Positions 32,735 to 40,668 of a stretch of DNA of 64,000 bases are shown here, piece after piece; the first letter of the stretch is position 1, and every line of letters starts with the position of its first letter. The notes beneath the pieces are model-generated. The model was given only the letters and a program-made list of their open reading frames with translations, was not told the origin of the DNA and did not search any database. Source of the stretch: Curvibacter sp. GTDB taxonomy: Bacteria; Pseudomonadota; Gammaproteobacteria; Burkholderiales; Burkholderiaceae_C. The stretch is taken from assembly GCA_020621965.1 (NCBI GenBank), contig JAHRYV010000009.1, positions 1-64,000 on the forward strand, in the 5' to 3' direction. The position numbers and the translations under genes were made by a program.

Positions 32735-35599
32735 GTGAAGCTAAACGACCTGATCGATGCGCTGGCCGCCGAGATCGAACTCGCCCGCCCGCAACTCGAC
32801 CGCGACCTGGACGAGCTGGCCGCGCTGGACACGGGCGACCAGGCCTTTCTGGTGGCGCTGGATGACTACAGCAGCCTGGCCCAGCGCATGGGCGAGGCCG
32901 CGGAGATGGCCGGCTTTCCCGGTCTGCAGGGGGTCTGCAACCATGTGCTGGAAAACACCCTGGCGCTGCCGGGGCTGGCCGTGGCCGAGCGGGGTGCGCT
33001 GATCAAGTTCCTGCGCGACTGGCCGCCGCTGATCATCTACTATCTGCGCAACATCTCCGATCCGACCACCGCGGCCGGGCTGGTGGATCATCTGGTGCAC
33101 GCTCCCTATGCGCTGGGCGAGGAGCAGGCGCTGAAGATCATGCACATGCTGGGGGCCATGCCCCTGCAGGTGCAGCAACCCGGTGCGGGCGATGGCCAGA
33201 GGGCGCGCGCGGTGCTGGCCACTCCCGAGGATGTGACCCTGGTCATTCCCCCCGACGTCGACACCAGGCTGCTGGAGGGCTTCTTGCACGAGGCGCCGGA
33301 CCAGGCCCGCTATCTGGTTGAGCTGTCGCGCAACATGGCCAGCGGGCAGGGCGACAGTTCGGACCTGGTGGCGGCACGTCGCATGGCGCATACGCTCAAG
33401 GGGTCGGGCTCCATCATCGGCCTGCGTGGCCTGGCGTCCCTGGGACATCACTTCGAGGACATCCTCGATCATTTCGAGGCCGAGGGTGGGGTGGTCGCCA
33501 AGCCCGCAGCCGACACCCTGCTCGATGCCGCCTACTGCCTGGAACAGATGGTCGCTTACGTCACCGGTGGCGATGACTATCCGCAGCAGGCGCAGCAGGT
33601 GCTGCAAAGAGTGCTCGACCTGGCCAACCGCATCGACCGCGGCGAAGTGATCGACCAGCCCCTGGCGCGCAGCACCCCGGTCGCGCTGGTCGACGCCGAG
33701 GCGGCGCAGGACCTGCTGCCCGTGGCGCCGGCCCCGACTCCGGTGTCGGCCCTGCCGCCGGAGGCACAGTTGCAGCCCGCCCGCCATGAGACTGCCTTGC
33801 GCGTCAGCGTCAAGCAGGTCGACGAACTGTTCCGCGTCTCGGGCGAGGTCTCGGTCAACAGCGCCGTACTGGAGGCCCGGCTCAAGAGCCTGACCGATCA
33901 GACCCGCGAGTTGATCAGCCAGAACCTGCGGGTGCAGAAACGCCTGTTCGAACTCGAAACCCTGGTCGACGTGCGGGCCCTGACCATGATGCGCGCGCGC
34001 ACCCGCCGCAGCGACGAGGCCGCCTTCGACCCGCTGGAGATGGACCAGTACAGCGAGCTGCACAGCACGACGCATGCCTTGATGGAAGAGTCTGCGGATG
34101 CCCGGGCGCTGGCGTTCCGGCTGGAAGAGGAAGTCTCCCTGCTGACGGGCGTGCAGACCCTGCAGCAGCGCCTGTCCAAGGATCTGCAGCACCTGGTCAT
34201 CGGCACACGCATGAACCAGGCCGGCATGCTGGAGCCGCGCCTGCAGCGCAACGTGCGCGCCACCTGCCAGGCCACCGGCAAGCAGGCGACCCTGGTGATC
34301 CAGGGCGGCGAGGCGCTGATCGACGGCGACATGCTCAGCCGCCTGGCCGAGCCGCTGCTGCACCTGCTGCGCAACGCCGTGGACCACGGCATCGAGCTGC
34401 CGCAGGAGCGGCTCGCCGCGGGCAAGGATCCGGTCGGTCGCATCGAGCTGAGTTATGCCCGTCAGGGGCAACAGGTGGTGCTGCGGTGCAGTGATGACGG
34501 CCGTGGTCTCGACTTGCCGGCGATCCACCGCCGCGCCCTGGCGCGCGGCTTGGTCAGTCACGAGCAGGTCTTGACGGACGACGAGCTCATGCGCCTGATC
34601 CTGCTGCCCGGGTTCTCGACACGCGACGTGGTGAGCGAAGTGTCGGGCCGGGGCGTGGGGATGGACGTGGTGCGGGACTGGGTCAGCGCCATCAACGGCA
34701 CCCTGCACATCGCCAGCCGGGTAGGGCAGGGCTGCACCATCGAGCTGCGCTTCGCCGCCTCGCTCTCCACCCAGCAGTCGCTGGTGGTGGAAGTGGAGGA
34801 TCAGCGGTTTGCGCTGCCCTCGCTGCATATCGAACAGGCCGTCCCGCGCGGGATCGGTCGCTTCGAGCGTGTCGGCGACAAGCTGGTCTATCACCATGGC
34901 AAGCGGGTGCTGGGCGCCAGACTCCTGGCCGAACTGACCGGCCTGCCCGTCGACAGCGACAAACCGCTCGACGACTACGATGCCGTGATCCTGCGGGTCG
35001 ACCACAAGCTCCATGTGCTGGGGGTGGACAAGCTCATCGACTCCCGCGATCTGCTGGTCAAGAACCCGGGGCGTTATGCCCGCCACATCCGCGGTGTCGC
35101 CGGTCTGTCCATCCTCGGCGACGGCAGCGTGGCCGTGAACCTGGACATGGCCCAGTTGCTGGCGCAGGAGGGCGCACAACGACAGGTGCAGCGTATCCAG
35201 ACCGCTGCGGCCGCGCCGGCGCCGGCCAGAGAAATGCCGGGCGTGCTGATCGTCGACGATGCGCTGTCCGTGCGTTCCTCGCTGATGCAGCTGGTGCAGG
35301 ATGCGGGCTTTCGCGTGCAGGCGGCGCGTGACGGCATCGACGCCATTGACACACTGGGGTCATTTGACGCCGATATCGTATTGACTGATCTGGAGATGCC
35401 CAACATGAATGGCATAGAACTGACCAGCCATATCCGCAGCCGCGATGACCTGAAATCGGTGCCGGTGATCATGATCACCTCGCGCTCGCAGGAGAAACAC
35501 CGCCGCCTGGCCGAACAGGCCGGGGTCAGCCGCTACATCACCAAGCCCTACAACGAGGGCGAGCTTCTGCAGACCATCCGCCAGGCGCTGACCGCCTGA
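32735..35599 (+). CDS. Hybrid CheA/ChpA-like histidine kinase with Hpt and C-terminal REC
   Basis: AHTLKGSGSIIGLRGL (Hpt), LRNAVDHGIELPQERLAAGK, SGRGVGMDVV, CheW-like region, C-terminal VLIVDDALSVRSSL REC. Confidence 0.93.
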   Translation: MKLNDLIDALAAEIELARPQLDRDLDELAALDTGDQAFLVALDDYSSLAQRMGEAAEMAGFPGLQGVCNHVLENTLALPGLAVAERGALIKFLRDWPPLIIYYLRNISDPTTAAGLVDHLVHAPYALGEEQALKIMHMLGAMPLQVQQPGAGDGQRARAVLATPEDVTLVIPPDVDTRLLEGFLHEAPDQARYLVELSRNMASGQGDSSDLVAARRMAHTLKGSGSIIGLRGLASLGHHFEDILDHFEAEGGVVAKPAADTLLDAAYCLEQMVAYVTGGDDYPQQAQQVLQRVLDLANRIDRGEVIDQPLARSTPVALVDAEAAQDLLPVAPAPTPVSALPPEAQLQPARHETALRVSVKQVDELFRVSGEVSVNSAVLEARLKSLTDQTRELISQNLRVQKRLFELETLVDVRALTMMRARTRRSDEAAFDPLEMDQYSELHSTTHALMEESADARALAFRLEEEVSLLTGVQTLQQRLSKDLQHLVIGTRMNQAGMLEPRLQRNVRATCQATGKQATLVIQGGEALIDGDMLSRLAEPLLHLLRNAVDHGIELPQERLAAGKDPVGRIELSYARQGQQVVLRCSDDGRGLDLPAIHRRALARGLVSHEQVLTDDELMRLILLPGFSTRDVVSEVSGRGVGMDVVRDWVSAINGTLHIASRVGQGCTIELRFAASLSTQQSLVVEVEDQRFALPSLHIEQAVPRGIGRFERVGDKLVYHHGKRVLGARLLAELTGLPVDSDKPLDDYDAVILRVDHKLHVLGVDKLIDSRDLLVKNPGRYARHIRGVAGLSILGDGSVAVNLDMAQLLAQEGAQRQVQRIQTAAAAPAPAREMPGVLIVDDALSVRSSLMQLVQDAGFRVQAARDGIDAIDTLGSFDADIVLTDLEMPNMNGIELTSHIRSRDDLKSVPVIMITSRSQEKHRRLAEQAGVSRYITKPYNEGELLQTIRQALTA

Positions 35600-35629
35600 A
35601 CCACCACGCCAGGGCAGGGCCGATCGACC

Positions 35630-36082
35630 ATGAGCCAGACCAGAACAGTGAAGATGCGGGGCGACTTCGTGGTGTTGCGCGCCGATGCCCTGCGCCTGCT
35701 GCTGCCCCAGCGCGACGTCGCGGGCACCGAGTACATCGAGCAGGCCCCTGTGGCCACCGACCAGGCGGGGCGCTTCGTGCTCCATGACGACAGCGGGACG
35801 CCGCGGCCCCTGTGGGCGCTCTCGGAGCAGCTGCGTCCGCTGGAGCGTTTCCCGGCCGACCGCTTTGTGCTGACCCGGCTCAGTGGCGCGGGCCCGGCGG
35901 TCTCGCTGGCCTGGAACGAGGTCCGGGTGCTGATCGACACGGAACTCGAGTTTCACGCACTGCCGGCGGTCATGCAAGGCGCGGGTGGCCTCGTCGATGC
36001 CTACGTCGAGCTCGACGGCGAGCTGGCTTTCTGCACTTCCGCCCGGCAGGTCCTGCCCGAAGCGCTGGCGCAACCGGATTGA
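35630..36082 (+). CDS. Hypothetical chemosensory-cluster protein, possibly divergent CheW-like
   Basis: Position in the operon; LRADALRLLLPQRDVAGTEYIEQ resembles the start of CheW domains. Confidence 0.6.
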   Translation: MSQTRTVKMRGDFVVLRADALRLLLPQRDVAGTEYIEQAPVATDQAGRFVLHDDSGTPRPLWALSEQLRPLERFPADRFVLTRLSGAGPAVSLAWNEVRVLIDTELEFHALPAVMQGAGGLVDAYVELDGELAFCTSARQVLPEALAQPD

Positions 36083-36085
36083 CGC

Positions 36086-36616
36086 ATGGACATGCAGCCG
36101 CCCGCACTGCTTGAAGATCACGGCCATCCCGGCGCGCCCGCGCTCGCAACGCCTACGGCCCTGGCCTGCGTGCTGGAGTACGCCGCCGGCGCACAGATCG
36201 CCCTTCCCATCCATGCCGGCGTCGAACTGGTCGAGCAGCCGCGCGTCGTCCCGGTGCCGGGCATGCCGCACTTCTGCCTGGGCCTGCTGGCCTGGCAGGG
36301 CAGGCAGCTGCCGCTGATCGATTTCCAGGTCTATCTGCAGCAGCCCGGGACCGCCCCGGCAACACGGGCCTGCAGCCATGTGCTGGTGGTGGCCTATCAG
36401 ACCGCATACGGACAGCCTATCGAATACGGTGCGTTGTGCGCACCGTTTCTGATCCGCATGATCGAGGTCGCCGATAACCAACAGTGCCCGTTGCCGGCAG
36501 GGCAGCCGCGCTGGACGGACATTGCCATCTCTTGTTTAATGAACCAGGGGCAGGCTGTCCCGGTACTTGACCTCGCACGCGTTTTTGGCAGATCGGTTTC
36601 ATCCGGCACTAATTAA
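36086..36616 (+). CDS. CheW domain-containing protein
   Basis: FCLGLLAWQGRQLPLIDFQVYL CheW core; close spacing. Confidence 0.75.
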   Translation: MDMQPPALLEDHGHPGAPALATPTALACVLEYAAGAQIALPIHAGVELVEQPRVVPVPGMPHFCLGLLAWQGRQLPLIDFQVYLQQPGTAPATRACSHVLVVAYQTAYGQPIEYGALCAPFLIRMIEVADNQQCPLPAGQPRWTDIAISCLMNQGQAVPVLDLARVFGRSVSSGTN

Positions 36617-36626
36617 AGGAGGGCGT

Positions 36627-37541
36627 ATGCTGGCACAAAATTTTCTCGATACACCGAAGCGCATCCCGAAGCCGCGGGACTTCGGGCTCACCGCCTTGAT
36701 CGACAACGGCGTTCCCACACGCTACTTCAAGGATGTGGTGGAGAGCGATGCCGACTTGATCGATGTCGTCAAGTTCGGCTGGTGCACGGCCATGGTGACC
36801 AGTGAACTGGAGACGAAGATCCAGTGCCTGATCGACAACAACGTGATGTTCTATTTCGGCGGCACCCTGTTCGAGAAAGCCCTGGCCCAGGGCAAGCTGG
36901 ACGCCTTCTACCGCTTCCTCAAACACTACAAGTGCGAGATCGTCGAGATCTCCAACGGCACGCTGCCGCTGTCCGCCCAGGACAAGGCCCAGCACATCGC
37001 GGATTTCGCCGACGAGTTTTATGTCCTGAGCGAAGTCGGCAAGAAGGACATCGACGAAGCCGACGACATGCCGATCTCCCAGTGGATCGCCGAAATCCAC
37101 TCTGACCTGGCTGCCGGCGCGAAACGGGTCATCCTGGAAGCGCGGGAATCGGGCAAGAGCGGCATCTGCGATGCCCAGGGCCGCCTGCGCACCGACCTGG
37201 TGGAGAGCATCTCCAATGCCCGCTTCAACTCCTCCGATGCCATCTGGGAGGCGCCCACCAAGTCCTTGCAGGCCAAGCTGATCGCCGCCCTCGGGCCCAA
37301 TGTCAATCTGGGCAATATCGCTTTTGGCGATGTGATCGGCCTGGAAACCCTGCGCCTGGGCATACGCTCCGACACCTTCAATCTGTACGACGGCCCGGAC
37401 GGCCGCTTTGTCGAACCCCAGGTCCAGGAGAGCCGGTACAGCACGGGCGTCGAGCGCCGCCGCAAGGAGCTGGAAGCCGCCGCCAGGAATGGATGGCCTA
37501 TACCCGCGCCGCTGATGCCCGGCATGAGGCGGCTCAAGTAA
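36627..37541 (+). CDS. comA: Phosphosulfolactate synthase (ComA family)
   Basis: GLTALIDNGVP, VVKFGWCTAMV, GGTLFEKALAQGK, VEISNGTLPLS, VLSEVGKK, ILEARESGKSG, NLGNIAFGDVIGLETLRLGIRSDT match the ComA family pattern. Confidence 0.9.
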   Translation: MLAQNFLDTPKRIPKPRDFGLTALIDNGVPTRYFKDVVESDADLIDVVKFGWCTAMVTSELETKIQCLIDNNVMFYFGGTLFEKALAQGKLDAFYRFLKHYKCEIVEISNGTLPLSAQDKAQHIADFADEFYVLSEVGKKDIDEADDMPISQWIAEIHSDLAAGAKRVILEARESGKSGICDAQGRLRTDLVESISNARFNSSDAIWEAPTKSLQAKLIAALGPNVNLGNIAFGDVIGLETLRLGIRSDTFNLYDGPDGRFVEPQVQESRYSTGVERRRKELEAAARNGWPIPAPLMPGMRRLK

Positions 37542-37543
37542 GC

Positions 37544-38251
37544 GTGAAGATCCGCATCCTCCAGGGAACCGACCGGAGCTATCCCGCCGCCGACATCAAC
37601 GTCGTCATCGACGTGATCCGGGCCTTCACCGTGGCCCACGTCGCCTTTGCGCGCGGGGTACGGGAGATCCTGCTGGTCAACACGGTGGAGGAGGCGCTGG
37701 CACTGAAAAGCCAGCGCCCCGACTATCTGTTGGCCGGGGAGATCAAGGGTCTGGGCATACCCGGCTTCGACCTCGACAACTCGCCCCACCGGGTCGCCCA
37801 GGCCGAACTGGCCGGGCGCACCCTGGTGCAGAAGACCACCAACGGGGTCAAGGCCACCCTGGCCGCGCTGGCCGCCCGCCATGTGTTCGTGACCGGTTAT
37901 TCCAATGCCGCCAACACCGCCCGGCACGTACGTCAGCTGTTGACCGGAGCCGGCTTGCAGACCGTCAACGTGATTGCCTCACACGGCCAGGACGACGACG
38001 ATCTGGCCTGCGCCGAATACATCCGCGATCAGATCCTGGACCTGCAGCAGCTGCGGCCGCAGGAGGTCGTCGAACGCATCCGCCATTCCCGACCTGCGGC
38101 CAAGTTTCTGGTCCAGCCGCCGGGCGAATTCGAACCCCGGGATCTCGACTATTGCACCCAAGTGCGACCCTGCGGCTTCGTCATGGCGGTCGATCGCGCG
38201 AGTGCCATTCCGGCGATACGAAAATACACGATAGTGGAAGCCTCGCCGTAA
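37544..38251 (+). CDS. comB: 2-phosphosulfolactate phosphatase (ComB family)
   Basis: VVIDVIRAFTVAHVAFARG, LLAGEIKG, FDLDNSPHRV, LVQKTTNGVKATLAA, VTGYSNAANT; GTG start. Confidence 0.9.
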   Translation: MKIRILQGTDRSYPAADINVVIDVIRAFTVAHVAFARGVREILLVNTVEEALALKSQRPDYLLAGEIKGLGIPGFDLDNSPHRVAQAELAGRTLVQKTTNGVKATLAALAARHVFVTGYSNAANTARHVRQLLTGAGLQTVNVIASHGQDDDDLACAEYIRDQILDLQQLRPQEVVERIRHSRPAAKFLVQPPGEFEPRDLDYCTQVRPCGFVMAVDRASAIPAIRKYTIVEASP

Positions 38252-38366
38252 CGGCGTGAGCCTCATCCGTTCTTTAACAATCCGCCTCCATTGCGCCCGT
38301 CGCTGACGACAACAGCGGCGGGCCACCGCCTGCGACTACGACCGCTTCGAGAGCCGCCTGTACCTG

Positions 38367-40667
38367 GTGGCCGGCAACGGCATCGCCACCAGCTACAGCT
38401 ACGACCCGGCCAACCGCCGCCTGGCCCGGCTGCAGTCGGGCCTGAGCAGAACCCCCGGCGAAGTGGCCGGCAGCCTGCAAGACCTGGCCTACGGCTATGA
38501 CAGCGTGGGCAACATCCTGAGCCTGGCCGACAGCGCCCCCATCCCGAAAAGCAACGAATTCGGCGGGCAGAGCACGCAGAACTTCCACTACGACGACCTG
38601 TACCGCCTGATCAAGGCCCAGGGTGTCTACACCACCGCGCGCGAAGTGCAGAACTACGACTTCGCGATGCAGTTTGATGCCATCCACAACATCACCAACA
38701 AGTACCAACAGCACACCGTGGCCAAGACCGGCGGTAGCTCGCGGATCGAAACCGCCACCAGCTACGACTGGGCCTACGCCTACCGGCAACGCAGCCACAC
38801 CCAGCCGCACGCCCCAACAACGATCGGCAACCGCACCTTCGACTACGACGAAAACGGCAACCAGACCGGCTGGCAAAACCTGGACAACGGCACCCGAAGA
38901 ACTATCGTCTGGGACGAAGACAACAGAATCAGAGAGGTGCAAGACCCCAAACACGGCGCCGCCTTCAGCTACGACGACCGCGGCGACAGAAAGCTCAAGA
39001 AGAGCCAGTACGGCGAGACCGCCTACATCAACCAGTTCTTCACGGTCAGGAACGGGGCCATCGCCTCTACCCACGTCTATGCCGGCACCAGCAGGATCGT
39101 CACCAAGCTGGGCGCGGGCACGCCGGTGGGCAAGGTGACGAACAACACCAAGGGCACCGGCAACCTGAGCACGGCAGACGCCAGCCTGACGGAGTATGTG
39201 GCGCCGGATGGGACGGGCACGACGACGACGACCGCCACGACGGCAACGATAGCGGCCACCACCACTCTGAGCAAAGGCCAGGGACAGGGCAACAAGCCGA
39301 CCGGAAACCTCGCCGCGCTGGGGAGAGGGCAGGGAGAGGGGCAAGCCAACCCGGCCAGCATGGGCAGCTTCCCCGGCCAGGGCATGGCCCACCGTAGCGA
39401 GCGCGCCAACGAAGTCGCCCGCAACAGCGAGAAGAACAAACACCTTAACGGCGGCGATCCGGGCGGGGCGCAGGGCGCTGTCAACAGCAACGCCGGCGGC
39501 CATGAAAGCAATGCCGGCGGCAACGGCGGCGGCAACGCCTACGCCTGGGGCCGCAGCGAGCAGGGCCGGGGCAATGCCGGCGGCAACCCGGACCATGCCG
39601 GCGGTGGTCAGGGTGCCGGTGCGGGCAGTGGCGTTGGCAGTGGTGGAGGCTCCGGCAACGGTGCCGGCAACACCAGCGGCGGCGGCACTGCCGGCAGCGG
39701 CGAAGGCCGCGAGTTCATCTACTTCTACCACCCGGACCACCTGGGCTCCACCGCCTACGTCACCGACGAGAAAGCCCAGCGCTACGAACACCTGGCCTAC
39801 TTCCCCTTTGGCGAGACCTGGGTGCAGGAGAGCACGGCCACCTGGCGGGTTCCGTACCAGTACACCGCCAAGGAGATGGACTCGGAGACGGGGCTGTATT
39901 ACTTCGGGGCGCGGTATTACGATCCGAGGACGTCGGTTTGGGCTAGTGCGGATCCGATCCTGAGCAGATATTTGCCGAGCACCCCTCATGAAGAAATGGG
40001 CTTGGTAAAGCTGCGGATGCCCGCAGTCCAAAACCCATTACCGAAATTCAACTTGCCAGGGATGGGCGGGGTTTTTAATCCGGCGAATTTGGCGCTATTT
40101 AGCTATGCGCATCAAAACCCGTTGCGGTATGTTGATCCAGATGGGCGGCAAGTGCTTAATGGTGAGACAGAGGCACCTGTATTTGAGAAAAAAGGTGAGG
40201 TGCGAGGCGCAGAGTGGAAGGTCGCTGGACAGGTTACGGTCGGAAATAATAGCGGAGGGCCGTATGTATCCAAACCAAAAGTAGAGGCTAGTATTAGTTT
40301 TCAGAAAAAAGGGCAACCGTATACTCCCAATACAGGTGCAGGGGAGCCGCCAAGAAATCAAGGAGACCCAGAGAAGCAAGCGAAAGATGCTGCAACTGAT
40401 TTCGTGCTAGCCGCCGCTAGTGCTGTAGCGGGAACGGATGTGGGTCAAGCAATAAAAGATAAGACAGGAAAAGATGTCAAACCTCAGTCTGACCCATCTG
40501 TTGGGTTGCCTCAGATTGTGACCCCCATACTGTTTGAGGCCGGTGTTAGTTTGTGGCTGCAGAATGGAATTCAGGTGGGTCCTGTCAATAATAATTTCTG
40601 GGCCGACGGTCTATATAGGAATAATGGTCCGACTACGTTTGGGTTAATGCTTTTTGTGAGATTTTGA
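38367..40667 (+). CDS. RHS/YD-repeat protein, N-terminally truncated, with variable C-terminal tip (frame open from about 38307)
   Basis: YD repeats (YSYDPANRRLARL, FDYDENGNQTGW), core FYHPDHLGSTAYVTD...YGARYYDP-like (YYFGARYYDPRTSVWASADP), NPLRYVDPDGR, then a non-Rhs tip. Confidence 0.88.
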   Translation: MAGNGIATSYSYDPANRRLARLQSGLSRTPGEVAGSLQDLAYGYDSVGNILSLADSAPIPKSNEFGGQSTQNFHYDDLYRLIKAQGVYTTAREVQNYDFAMQFDAIHNITNKYQQHTVAKTGGSSRIETATSYDWAYAYRQRSHTQPHAPTTIGNRTFDYDENGNQTGWQNLDNGTRRTIVWDEDNRIREVQDPKHGAAFSYDDRGDRKLKKSQYGETAYINQFFTVRNGAIASTHVYAGTSRIVTKLGAGTPVGKVTNNTKGTGNLSTADASLTEYVAPDGTGTTTTTATTATIAATTTLSKGQGQGNKPTGNLAALGRGQGEGQANPASMGSFPGQGMAHRSERANEVARNSEKNKHLNGGDPGGAQGAVNSNAGGHESNAGGNGGGNAYAWGRSEQGRGNAGGNPDHAGGGQGAGAGSGVGSGGGSGNGAGNTSGGGTAGSGEGREFIYFYHPDHLGSTAYVTDEKAQRYEHLAYFPFGETWVQESTATWRVPYQYTAKEMDSETGLYYFGARYYDPRTSVWASADPILSRYLPSTPHEEMGLVKLRMPAVQNPLPKFNLPGMGGVFNPANLALFSYAHQNPLRYVDPDGRQVLNGETEAPVFEKKGEVRGAEWKVAGQVTVGNNSGGPYVSKPKVEASISFQKKGQPYTPNTGAGEPPRNQGDPEKQAKDAATDFVLAAASAVAGTDVGQAIKDKTGKDVKPQSDPSVGLPQIVTPILFEAGVSLWLQNGIQVGPVNNNFWADGLYRNNGPTTFGLMLFVRF

Positions 40668-40668
40668 A

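Noticed and set aside
32741-35179. 812-aa minus-strand ORF
   Set aside because: Antisense shadow of the ChpA-like kinase
38268-38282. rrn-leader-like ttctttaacaat suggesting a nearby rRNA operon
   Set aside because: No 16S or tRNA sequence follows; kept only as a weak boxA-like motif
39280-39710. Gly/Asn/Gln-rich repeats considered as a CRISPR or tandem DNA repeat array
   Set aside because: Irregular low-complexity coding sequence inside the Rhs ORF, without regular repeat/spacer units
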